Shown: one piece after another, positions 12,556-23,530 of the stretch | Numbering within the stretch: position 1 is the first letter of the stretch | How the letters are laid out: the number at the start of each line of letters is the position of its first letter | Assembly (NCBI GenBank): GCA_932521035.1 | Contig: OW051492.1 | Span: 4,216,001-4,280,000, forward strand | DNA: 64,000 bases | DNA from: Oscheius dolichura | Lineage: Eukaryota; Nematoda; Chromadorea; Rhabditida; Rhabditidae | Direction: 5' to 3' | Program-made: the position numbers and the translations under genes | Notes under the pieces: generated by a model | Told to the model about the DNA's origin: nothing | Seen by the model: the letters and a program-made list of their open reading frames with translations, nothing else | The model's database searches: none

Positions 12556-15500
12556 CTAAGCTGCTTTTTCCTCGCAGCGGGTTTCTTTCAATATTGTTTC
12601 GAATGAAAACGGAACAAAAGCATAACCTCCTCCACCATAAAACTTCGATTGGAACTCAACCCTGAACAATTTTCGTTTCGAATAAAAACAAATTACCAAT
12701 GAAGACGCAACGCATGAAGAAAAGATGATAGCCCTTCCATAATAACCAGAAGTAAAACGGAGAAGGTAAAGAAGACGCAGAAATATCCAAAGGTTGCCAC
12801 AGCACCTATATACCCATTTGCTTTAAAAGACTGGCGAAAAAGTCTCCATAACACATCCGAGAGTTCTAAAAGTACCATACAAAAATAAATATTAGCTAAA
12901 CTTACGAGAGTGTGCTAAGGATAGCGCCCATAGACGTAGATATGAAGCAGTGTGAGAAATACATCCAAGCACAAATTCTACAGTATGTATGACTTGAAAT
13001 ACCACAACATCGCCCATGTTTAGTTTTTCCTCTTCATGTTGTTCAGATTGAACGTCTTGCTCATGATATATTACTTCTACATCTTCGTCATTTAAATCGG
13101 CACGCACGCTCTGCAAATATATTGTACACAAACACCGAGTAGCTTATTTTTATGGCCAAAAAACCAGAAAAAGGTGGATAAAAATCATATATATCCCATA
13201 GACAACCTACCAATTGTCGATATATAGCTGTGCGTTTTCGTCCGTCTTCTCTCCAGAGTAGATAAGGCTTTACACATAACATTATTGGTACACAGCTAAT
13301 AGCTATCATTAGTAAAATCATTTCTATTGAAGACTGAAATAATATTTTTAAAATCTAACGTTCTACTATTTCTGAAGTTGAAAAAAAATAGCTTACTTGC
13401 CCTGGATACCAATAATTTAAATAGCAGAGATCCTTGGGCGATCTATCCGTTTCAATATAGCCGGACTGACGAGATTTAAACATAACCATACTAATTAGGC
13501 CAACAAGAAGAGAGGGTGCACACGAGGAACCCGGATACTCGTAACCCAAAACTCTCTGGCCAGAACAGCCCTATAAATAACTTACAATAAGTAACTAACA
13601 TATCATACTCCTGAATGGAAAAACAACCATTTTAACACAATCTGTATGCACAGATAGATAAAAATGCACGACAGAAAGATTATTTGAGGCGTAAATACAA
13701 ATTTTATATCAAGATCTGAGTTGAAGTATCTAGAAAAGAATTATATATTAACAGATAACCGATTTACTTGAAATTGTGGTAACTTAAAACCAAGCCGAAT
13801 GTCATTTGTACAATTCCAACGATAATGGAAGTCTTCATCTTCATCGAATTTAAAAAAGTAAGTTTGTTGGTTTCAGCCAAATTCCAAACTGGATCTACTC
13901 CAAGAGGATATGGCCCTGGAGAGTTTTGAGAACAATTGGCCTTCAAATTTCAGAATCAAAATATATAGCAATAAGAACAAACCATGTAATAGCCAAGTTC
14001 GGGCACTAGCATAAGTTGCTGCTCTGGATTTAATGGTTCTAATTGTTCCATAGAGTAATAATTCTTCCATGGAGAGCCAACCAGATTAAAACTTTTGGAG
14101 AACACATCATTGTAAAGAAGACCAGTGTACAGTGAAAATGCACCCATGAGAAAAATAATATATCGACCATTGTGAAACGTTTTAAATATCTAAATATAAC
14201 TAGTAGCTGAAACATGTTTTAGTTTCGTATATCCGAATGGACACTAACATTATAAAGCAGGCTCTGATAAGCAAAATCTGACCTCATCCTTTATCTTCGC
14301 TGCTTCAATCTCTTTCTCTTTAAAAATCAAAAATAGAGCAGCTAGAAGTATAATTAAGGCGTGACCCATATCACCGAACATTACAGCAAAAAGAAATGGA
14401 AAACTGACAGCAGTGAATGGTGCTGAGAAATATGCATGCTATAAAAAAGTGATGATACCTGGATTTATTTCACGATAAGTGGCGATACCGTAGGAGTCGA
14501 CGATATTCTGAAATCCTCCAGTAAATTTGTCGACCTTATGATATGTTGGCGGGACGGCTTCAGTATCCATTCTGTGTAAAATAGAAGGTATATGACTACC
14601 GCTTTCTTCCTAAAATTTGTAACATAGTATGTTTGCGATATTACTGTTCCACGTTTCAATGCCAGTCTAATACGATCGAGATCTTCAATTGGGCACCAAA
14701 CTTCCGCTATAAAACATTTCTGTAACACATATGGCTGTAAATCGGTGGAAATGCTCACTTGGGTAACATCAATGTTGCACAAGTTTAATATATGATAAAC
14801 AGACTTGAGTTTACAGACTTTGTTCAACCATATTCGTACATTTTTCGATGCAGCTAACTGTAATAGATTAATTTTAGAAAACGGCTTTTTATATTGGGCT
14901 TACCAGTACACGATGACGATGATCCTGAGTTTGACCCAAAACGATTTTAAGATCTTCAATCCTTGTCATCAAATTAGTAGCCATTTCTCTTCTTTCAGAC
15001 GGGGTGTCTGGACAAGGATAAAGAGTAGCACGGAAGCCTTCACAAATTTTTTTAACTTTGCTTTTCAGCTGATCTCCTTGAAAGAATATAATAAATGCTG
15101 TTTTCTTATGTGTTGCTCCCTAAAAATCATCTAATATCGGTATATTCCCAACGCAACCGTTAAGGTATCTTTGAGAAGTTCATCTATCTCCGAAGTACGC
15201 AGAAAAACATTCCCTCTACAAACTCGCCAAAGTAGTCGTTCAAACGCTGGCAAACGTTGTCGTTGAATAACACCGGCAAGAAACCTAAATTTATGGGTTG
15301 CATATGCATATAAATTTTATCAATAGTCGCTTTGAACAGTTAATATTACGCATACCGAAGCTGGTGCTTTATAAGTGGATAGTTTGCTGAATCACTAAGC
15401 CCCATGAAATCATCGGTGTTGTAATCAGATGCCAGTGGATCATCAAGCTAATTTCAATTATTATTTTCGCGTAACCCTCGACCCCGTGGATGGGTAATTG

Positions 15501-16450
15501 CATATAATCATAACATTATATTTTGAATTTAAAAAAAAACCAATCAGCATTTTGGTTGGTGAAAAACCAACGAGTTGTCGCAGCACATTATTGCGGTTAT
15601 AGAAGCTGTAACGTTTATAGAAACAAACTCATACCCTAGCTTCATTTGCAAAACGAGTGAAACAGTGGGAAGTGACTCATCATCTTCAATAGCGGTGGTT
15701 ATGAGGATCTCCTTGTCGATGTGATGTTGACAGTTACCATTGACTTGAGTTCGAAGACGATCATGCTCGACCTTACAATAATGCGTAATTCAATCGAGCA
15801 ATATTTTGAATTTTAAAAAATGGCATTTCTTCTAACGTTCAGAATTTCAAACCCATCCACGGTAATTAAGCAATTAAAAACTAACTTCTTCGAAAAATGT
15901 TTGAGCTTTCTTGAGTATATGCTTAAATTCAATCAATTCAGAGAAATTTTTCGTCAATGTCTTCTCGTTTCTGTTTACCTCTGCAAGTTCAGTCTCCAAC
16001 TTTTCAAATGTAGCCTAATAAAGCATTTATGAAATGTTCCATTGCTTCAAAAACCTCTAGATCGACCATTTCTCGAGGAAGGGGTGCTTCTTCACTTCCG
16101 CCACTATCCAACATAACTATCCGATCTTTCTGTATTTCAGATTCCAAATAACCTGCACAGTATTGTGTTTTATATGTATAAATAACAATAACTGACGAAG
16201 TTTGCGTTCCATTTCATCACATCGCCTTACTTCATTAACGTATTTTCTTTGAAAAGGACTAATATCGGTATTAAGCTAAATAAAAACACCTGACTAATAT
16301 TGAAAACCTTACATCTCTGAACTGCACTAGTCCCAATTCTCCCAACTCGGCTACACATTGATATGCTGCCTCAGTTTGCAGAAACAATTGAGCTAGGCAC
16401 ATTTGTTCGCTTCGATATAAAGTATCGCGAGATTTGCTGTGCCTATCCAT
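12556..16450 (-). CDS. ATP6V0A: V-type proton ATPase subunit a
   Basis: Membrane subunit of the V0 sector, forming with the c-ring the proton path that acidifies endosomes, lysosomes and secretory vesicles. At least sixteen exons on the minus strand, beginning 16313-16450, 16197-16275, 16055-16152, 15886-16014. N-terminal cytosolic half: [89 protein letters not shown]. Membrane half: [52 protein letters not shown] and [19 protein letters not shown]; the two Arg in LRLW and ALRLHW are those known to be needed for proton transport. The start is placed just after an acceptor at 16454-16452. Between 15480 and 15771 the frame holds a segment ([24 protein letters not shown]) not obvious in human homologues; splicing there is uncertain. 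Confidence 0.92.
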
Positions 16451-17238
16451 GCCTAAAATACACATCTCATCAAAAGAAAATAATTGAGCTATTGTACTTC
16501 TGTTGAAGTATAAGCCCAAACAAAAAGTGAAACATTCCAATAAACAACACAGCAAAAAAAATGACCAGAATTTGTTCTCTGCATAAAAATGCATAGAAAT
16601 GGATATTTCAGTTTCGCAAACGAAATCACCACGGGACCATTTTACGCCACAGACCTTTGAGGCGCCGGTCGCGGCGAGCTGCTAGCTGTTGGTACCAAGC
16701 CCTCTTATTAGTATGAGTTCTGTATTTGTGCTGTATTAGAAGGAAAATATCAGCGGCCGATCTATTAGGTGCGGCCAAAAGTAATTTGGCCTTTTCTCTC
16801 CAGTCCGTTGATCATTTTCGATGATTTTTTTTTAAAAGTGAGCGCCCGGGCTGAAAAAAAATAAGGACAATATTTCAGAGCTGGAGGATTAGTGGAAACA
16901 TTTGAAAAATCCAAAATAAACTTTTGAATTTTGCATCTTTTGACGATTTCTCTTGAACTAGAGATTTTCAGATGAAAGTTTCTATTACAAAGAATTCAGT
17001 GAATTTTTCTGCACCAGATAACACCAAAAACAGGCTAATTTTATGGTCAAAATCAAAAGAAAAATTGAAAATACAGGGTGGTGCAGTGCGGAATAAAGTA
17101 CAGTCCGGAAGGTTGGGGGTTCGGATCCTCTCGACGTCGATTCCTTTTTGCTTTTTTTTCTATACATCCTTTTTCTTTTGCTTTTGTATTTTATGCATAA
17201 GAACAAGGGTTTCTTCCTCTAGAAACTTGAATTTCGCA
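16451..17238. other. upstream region of V-ATPase with shared block and tRNA-like patch
   Basis: Contains a GC-rich block at about 16652-16690 similar to 3015-3050, and at about 17075-17140 a stretch with a weak A-box (GGTGCAGTGCGG) and a good B-box (GGTTCGGATCC) about 45 bp apart, as in tRNA-derived elements. A full cloverleaf could not be folded by eye. No protein-coding gene recognised. Confidence 0.4.
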
Positions 17239-17915
17239 ATTTGTATGAAAGTCAATTTTGACCTATGGGTCACTGACGAGGTGCTTCGCCTATGTGTCGC
17301 ACTCTTTGGGCTCCTCGACGACTAGAAATGATTTTTCTGATAGTTTTTGATATGCTCTATCTTTTCTTAGAGGTTACAGGTCAGTGGATGCGATAGATAC
17401 TTTTCAAGAAGGCAGCGTTTTGTGGAAAACTGGCCCAGAGTCAAGTCGCTTTAAAAACCTGGGTTTTTGGCTGTTGTATATGCTGTTACCGAGATACGTC
17501 TAGTGGAAAAGGAACTGGCCTGTTAAGACACGATTTTAGAAAGATACAACTGTCTAAAGTGAGGTCAGCCCTTTCATCTCTTGCAGGTTCACAAACTCCA
17601 TGAAGTTACAGAGTTACAGGGGAGGGATTCTTCACTACAATGCTTATCTAGATGAAAGGGCTATAAACAAACCAAAACCCAGGTTTTCAAAGAAGAAATT
17701 AATACGGCGACCCGCCTCTGGGCCAGTTTTCCACAAAACGCTGCCTTCCAGAAAAATATCTGCAATCTCCACCTGCCCAACCTGTACCAAAAGAGAGAGC
17801 ACGTCAAAAACTATCAGAAAAATCATTTCTAGTCGTCGAGGAGCCCAAAGAGTGCGACACATAGGCGAAGCACCTCGTCAGTGACCCATAGGTCAAAGTT
17901 GACTTTCATACAAAT
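17239..17915. repeat. large foldback element, ~200-240-bp arms
   Basis: The left arm (17239 to ~17478) and the reverse complement of the right arm (~17670-17915) match closely: both start ATTTGTATGAAAGTCAA, continue with GACCTATGGGTCACTGACGA and GAGTGCGACACATAGG-type sequence, and include TTTCCACAAAACGCTGCC. Left-arm insertions break the symmetry in places. The ~190-bp centre has no clear gene; the longest open frame (~17600-17884) runs through the right arm and has no recognised domain. Likely a non-autonomous DNA transposon or foldback element. Confidence 0.88.
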
Positions 17916-18631
17916 CTAATAGCTGTTTGCCTCGAGTGCGAGCTGCTGATAAGGCCCACTGTCCTAGAAAAGCTCCCCCCACGGGCTACGTTGTCGGTGA
18001 CAGGAGCCTCGATGGCCGGGTAAGAGGAGGGGCCGAGTACGCCCGGCGGTACTGTTTACAGCCGAGGGAACGAAGGTTCAAAGGACTTTTGAGGCGACAG
18101 GGTCCATCCTGTTGACGCCTCCTGCAGCCTTTCTTCGTTTGCCGGCGGCCGTCCACGTGAAGATCTCAGGTGCTCTGTCTCTCGCTCTCACGCACCGCCA
18201 CGATTAGCGTAGGCAGCGCTTGGACCCCTTTTGTCTCGGAAATCGGCGGGAAGGCGGAGCGACAGCTGGACGCGGCACGTGTGGTCAGCACGGCAACACC
18301 ACAGTGCCAAGCCCTCATCCTCCCCGGATCCCCTTTATGGTCCCCCTTTTACTGTCCCCACCTGCCCACAGCGGGTCTCTCTCCCTCTTTCTCTCTGTCC
18401 TCTCCAGACAAATCCCACCAAAACAACGGATCGTCCGCAGTCGTTTTCTATGTTTTCTATGAAAAGTTGACCCTTATCACCAAAACAACAGGCGCCTCAT
18501 GTGTCCAGCCGGCAGATAACTGACCATCCGTGTTTATAAGGGGACGCATCCCTCCGTTTCCTTCTGATCTTTTTCTACCCCACGTGTCTCTTTATCAGTG
18601 CCATTGTTCCCAATCCGACCCTCTCCAGGCG
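17916..18631. other. gene-free interval upstream of the F-box gene
   Basis: GC-rich, pyrimidine-rich + strand. No spliced protein or RNA gene recognised. The CTTCTCCAG-like acceptor at 18622-18628 just before the next start codon suggests a 5' UTR intron of the F-box gene. Confidence 0.4.
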
Positions 18632-19802
18632 ATGTCTCTCTTCGCTCACCTGCCGCCCGAGGTGGTCCGCCTCGTCTGCCACCGCCTCTCGCTAGAGGAT
18701 GTCATCTCCCTCCTCGACACCTACCCCTCCATGGACATCCTCGTCCGGAACACCCTCTTCCGGGACATGAGAAAGCTTGACGTCGATTGGAATGCCAAGG
18801 GAGCCACGTTGGTCTTCTCGGGCGCTTCCCTCTGGCAGAGCATGTCCATTCACACCTCCTCCAATTTCTGGGAGGACGTCGTCAAACGGGCCGTCTTCAT
18901 CAAGGAACTCTCCATCACTAAGACCGACGACGCCAAGGACTACAACATCCTCGAGGTGATCTGCCGACAACGTGAGTCCCCTTCCTCCTCTCCTCATTAC
19001 GGCTCCTCCTTCAGATTATCGAGTCCGTCGTCTGGAGATCAAATTGCGGTCCGGGCAAAGGACAGTCAGCCAAAACACCGTCGGCCTCAGCTACCAGGTA
19101 TTCCCCCTGGCCACTTCCTCGGACACTCCGCCCCTTCAGAGGCTGACGTCCTTTGTTCGCCACGTCTGCCGGGGCCTGTCGTCCCTTCGCCTTGAGACTG
19201 ACCCAAAGAACAGTGTCGAGGTGCTGTGTGACACCTCGTCGGCGGTCTGCCACTTCTCCCACCAATACGACTCGTCCCTCTGCAACCGGCTCATCACCCC
19301 AATGTTCAACGCCATGCTTTCTGGTTGGGTCAGCCCCCCGCGGGCCATCAGCTCCCAGTTACAGAGCGTTTCCACGTGACATTTGTGACGCTGCGGGTAG
19401 ACTGGGGCGAGAGGGCTGACCTCATCCTGCAGAGCGCCTTCCATGCCGCTCTGCCTCTGAACCACCGTTCCCGGGTGCTTGTCCTCCGTCTTGGTTAGTC
19501 CACACTTTACTAATATTACAATAATTCTAGAGCTGGGGTCAGGCATCGCGAGTGAAAACAACCCCGAGATCCACAAGGTACTCTCCGGCTACGCTCCATA
19601 CTTGAACTCGATCAACCGGCTACAACATTTCATCTGCGACCTCCGCCAAAGCCAGGTAGCCCCGTTTCGGACTATTGAACTGTTGAACTCTGTCCAGATG
19701 GACCCGACCGAGCTGGAGAACCTGTACACGACGATGTCCCAGGAGCTGTCCAACGAGCGCCACAGCATCTCCCTCATTACAAATGCTATAGCCTGCCAGT
19801 GA
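18632..19802 (+). CDS. F-box-like protein
   Basis: Five exons: 18632-18971, 19015-19097, 19140-19323, 19365-19493, 19531-19802, joined in frame to ~335 residues. The N terminus (LPPEVVRLVCHRLSLEDVIS, then LLDTYPSMDILVRN) fits the F-box pattern LPxEvxxxixxxLxxxDlxxl, so the protein probably bridges SKP1-cullin ubiquitin ligases to a substrate. The rest has conserved-looking beta-rich segments (YRVRRLEIKLRS, FHVTFVTLRVDW) and a helical C terminus, but no LRR, WD40 or Kelch repeats are visible. Lone F-box genes with divergent C termini are common in nematodes; that parallel is inference. First of three forward genes spaced by 100-220 bp. Confidence 0.62.
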
Positions 19803-19905
19803 CTGGCCCCTTTGTACCCTTTCTTGCCTGCAATGAACGGTTTCATTTGTGTCATGACGTGTGCCATAAGCCGCCGTTCATTCGAGCCGGTCGGTCTTTG
19901 CCCAA

Positions 19906-20441
19906 ATGTGGGATTCAAAGAACGTTGTGCGTGACCAGGAAGTCTTACAAGTGACGTACAAGTTCACAGTTCCTCTGTGAGTCGGCATCTTCGCCTGGCA
20001 ATCCTCCTCGGTTTAGAGTAGACCACTCGGAGGACGAGCCTGCAGCCAGTTCCATCAAGAGCGACATCTTCGAGCCAGCTGTAGAGCATGTTTTGAAGCC
20101 GTGGAAGATAGCCGCTCTGGCGAGGAGATTCTTCGGTCCAGCGGACGGCGGCACCCAAAGGGAGGACGCCGGCGGCAGCTTCGACCATATCGTCCGGGAG
20201 ATTCGCTCCTTCAACAAAAACATTGCCGAGTATGTGCCCTCCTTTTCTATCCAATTGCTGTTTTTAAAGGAGGATCGGCTTCAACCTGAAGGGGAGGTGT
20301 CCGAGTGCGTCGGGAGAGAGTGTCGTCGAGCCGGAGGCCTGCGTCACCCCGTCCGACCAGCTGTGGGGCACCGTCTCCGAGAGCTCCTCCTTCGCTAGCA
20401 CGCAGTGGGAAGGCTCCCGCACCGATCTCCGTGTTGGCTAA
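19906..20441 (+). CDS. small unidentified three-exon protein
   Basis: Exons 19906-19976, 20017-20229 and 20270-20441 join in frame to ~151 residues from the ATG to TAA, with 39-40-bp introns. The product starts MWDSKNVVRDQEVLQVTY, has acidic (VDHSEDEPAA) and Gly/Asp-rich parts, a helical middle (HIVREIRSFNKNIAE) and ends with a Ser/Thr-rich tail (SESSSFASTQWEG). A poly(A) signal AATAAA follows near 20456. Family not recognised; cytosolic by lack of signal or membrane segment. It sits only ~100 bp after the F-box gene, so co-transcription is possible. Confidence 0.55.
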
Positions 20442-20663
20442 TCTTTCTTTGTTACAATAAATACGAGTTTCCGTGTGTCTCCTCAGCTCAGAGCTTTGAC
20501 CATTTTCCAAGCCCGTAAAGAGGCTTGTCGCTGCCTTTCCCCTGTCCCCGTACTGTTTTCATCGGAACTGTCCCCGGATTTGCATTCATTTCTCTCCCTC
20601 GGCGGCAAACAACTGCTCCTCTTTCGGCAATCGCCTCTCGTTTCCACTTTCCTCTCCCAGAAA

Positions 20664-22341
20664 ATGTCTTTAGACAGATCGAATATGCCGGGCACGCCGA
20701 TCGAGAGGATCGGCTTCCGTTATTCGTGGACACCGAAAGTCACCAAGAGGGCGGTCTCCGCCGAGGAGCAGGTGGTCCTCCTCGTCTCGCCCAAGTTCGC
20801 CACCGTCCACGACCACGTCTCTTTCCAATGGAATCTCAAGGTCCACGGGACAACTGGCAGTGTGAGCCTCCTCTCCGCCTGCCCTTACAGTAAGAGGTTC
20901 AGTTCCGCTCGTCTGAGGAAGACGTAGACGGCGATGAGGAGGACTGCCCCATCGACTACATTGCTGTGGAGTTGTACTTCGTGGACGGGCCGGTAAGCAC
21001 CGTGGACGTTAGTGCCGTGGTGGCCATCATTCCAAACGAGCCAAAGGCCGGCGAGGTGCCCGTCTGCAAAGAGAGTGGGTTTTAGCGACAAACCGTCCAA
21101 ATATTCCAGGCAAAACAATCAAAATGCAGAGGGGCAGGGGAGCGGAGATAACCGACAAAGACCGGACCTCCGTCTCCCACCACATCCAGGTACTGTGTTT
21201 TGTGTCTTCCCCTTTCGCCGCATCACCAAATCGCCGCATCACCATAAGCTGTTCAGGAGAACCTGGGCAAGGTCATCCGGATCTCGGTCCAGATCAAGAT
21301 GGATGCCAAGTGGTTCGATCCCTACACCTACCTGGACAATATATCCCCTACTCCACAGAAGTCCTTCCTCACCACCAACTACAATGCCCGGGTGAACAGC
21401 AAAATCTGGAAGAAGAGGTCTAAAAAGTAGGTCGTCTCTCCGTTTTGACAGGAGTTCTCGAAGGAAAAAGGAGGACAACGGGAGTATCAGCCGGACGGAG
21501 AAGGTGGACTACGAGAAGAAGTTCCAGGAGGTGATGGACGAGGAGCGGGAGAAGAACCGCGGAGTGAGGAACAGCTCCCGGAGGGGATCTCTCATCGAGA
21601 CCTGCTCCCAGCCACCCGACCACGAGCATCTCTTTAAAAAGGCTAGCTTTCTCTTTCTACCCCAATCGCTTGTTTAGCTGTTGGTGTCATGCTGTGAGTC
21701 GTGTGAGAGGAGGAGGAGCTCGTTCCTCTACGACTCGAAGGCCGAGTCCGACGACGACTCGTGTGCCGGAGACGGGGACGACGAGACGGACGACGAGGAG
21801 AAGTGCTTCGAGTGCACGGAGACAAGCAAAGAACATATCCACGACGTAGGTGACTCCCATTTATAAGAGTAAAAGACTTTCAGCTACTGGCTAACATGTA
21901 CTTCAACAAGGTCGTCCTCCCCGAAATGGAATATGTCGAAGATTTCTGCGACTTCCTCATAGATGCGGAGCTGAACGACCTGCCGGTCCTCAAACGGGCC
22001 TGTGAGAGGTATCTGTGTGGGGAACTGAACATGAAGAAGGAGCTGCTCACCTCGCTGGTCCTCGAGCTGCTCTTCCTCTCGATCGTCTTCCATCTGCCCG
22101 TCATGAAGTCCATGACCCTGTCCGAGCTGTCCCAGAGGACGGAAGAGCTGTCGAAGCCGGAGAAGCTCTTGGAACAGATGGAATACAAGTGATCCCTCCT
22201 ATTTCTCCGTTATGGGCAGCCCCTTTCAGAAACCTAGACAAGCGCATGCGATCGCTGTCCGACCGGAACCTCGTCGAACTCATCGAACAAGTCCAAGTCT
22301 TTCGGGAGCAGAGAAGTCGGGTCCGAACTCTGGTGGAATAA
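20664..22341 (+). CDS. MATH/BTB-like protein with an acidic insert
   Basis: Eight exons: 20664-20859, 20895-21074, 21110-21189, 21257-21426, 21452-21641, 21678-21845, 21884-22188, 22230-22341. The N-terminal ~90 residues have a beta-sandwich look of a TRAF/MATH-type domain (FRYSWTP, ISVQIKMDAKWFDP further on). After a basic/Lys-rich linker (KIWKKRSKK) comes an unusually acidic insert (DSKAESDDDSCAGDGDDE), then a sequence with the pattern of the BTB C-terminal helices (MEYVEDFCDFLIDAELNDLP, LKRACERYL) followed by helices like BACK. BTB proteins of this type are usually cullin-3 substrate adaptors. The first half of the BTB fold is hard to see, so the domain may be divergent. The intron 21642-21677 is only explainable as GC-AG (see findings). 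Confidence 0.6.
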
Positions 22342-22559
22342 CCTTTTCCTGGCCGCGAATAATAAATATTTTCCTGTGGATCCCTTCGTTTCCCCTTTCA
22401 AATAATATTCCAGGAGTCACAGGTGCCACCTTGATCCGATACGATAAGGCAGCTGCTGTTCATAATATGTACCAATCTGTTGCGCATCCCTGTCCTTTGC
22501 TCGCGTGTTTCGTTTAAATTTAGAGCTTCGTTGGTGCGTTTCAACCTTTAATCCCCCCT

Positions 22560-23155
22560 GCTCATGTATGGTGATGTCATCCTCCCTGTCGAGGGAGATG
22601 CCCAGATTGTTCGTAAATGTCTACGTTGTCCTTTGTGGCATTTCATCAACGGGGTCAGCTAACTGTAATGCCCTGGCCCTTTTCACTTTCCCCTCGCTGC
22701 AAAGATTATCACACCTTAACTTTTATCCCTTCCCGTCTCCTGACTGACCTGCCATGCGCGAAGTCACTGCTCCTGTGTAGCCATCCCCTCCATTAGTGGC
22801 ATAGTAAATAGTGGTGTTCCCGGCCCTTGGACTAAGCTTCTTGTGTACCAATTCTGATCCAGTACTGTGCCTCCTTGCACTCTCCTAATATTGGTTTCAG
22901 ATACATCTGGCAGAAGCGCAGCAAGGTTTACAACCAGGTTGTCACTATGAGCGATCTCCCGGAGAAGGTCGTCGTGGAGACTGACCCCGTCTCTGAGAAT
23001 GTCGACAACGAGAAGAAGAGCCAGAAGTAGGCGCCTTCTCCATCCATACCCCTTGATCTTTCGTGTACTTTCTCACAGGGCCCCCCTTCTGTTCTCATCC
23101 TCCATGATCTTGTTTTGTTTTATTCGACAATAAATGGTATCAACTGGAACAAGAG
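22560..23155 (+). pseudogene. gutted tandem copy of the membrane-protein gene downstream
   Basis: Matches the gene at 23.35-24.79 kb at both ends but lacks the middle. 22565-22620 (GATGTCATCCTC, GAGATGCCC) parallels 23360-23405 of the promoter/5' UTR. An ATG at 22754 corresponds to the signal-peptide start but hits a stop after nine codons. 22880-23030 parallels the last intron and last exon (CTCCTAATATTGGTTT, then YIWQKRSKVYNQ, tail ending EKKSQK). The 3' flank with CAATAAATGGTATCA parallels the poly(A) region of the intact copy. The whole ectodomain is deleted, so it is most likely a pseudogene, unless the last exon is used as an alternative 3' end. Confidence 0.72.
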
Positions 23156-23530
23156 GGGAACGTTTAAACGGAGTGAACAGTTATTAGAGGGCCTTCAGAC
23201 AGCGGAGGGAGAAGGTAGTATTTTCCGATGAGGCCGCCCCGGTTGCCCCTCTGCCCATTTTTCTCCTCATTTTTTCCTCTATAGTATCTGGTACATTATG
23301 GAAATGGAAAAGGACTCCTCGATGCCAATCCCATCCCCCATCGGCAGACTACGACAACTCGACGATGTCATCCTCACTGTCGAAAGAGACCCGGTGCCCG
23401 TAAATAAGTTGAGCTCGCGTCGAGGATGCAAATAACAGTCGCGTCCCGCTCCTTTTCGCTTTTCCCCTCATCTTATCGCTACTTTTACTCGCGTCCCTCG
23501 CTCGTCAGTCTGTCGATCCTTCCTCTTCCA

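Noticed and set aside
16972-17325. 117-codon forward frame near the large foldback
   Set aside because: Low-complexity, overlaps the repeat arm and the tRNA-like patch, no splice pattern or domain.
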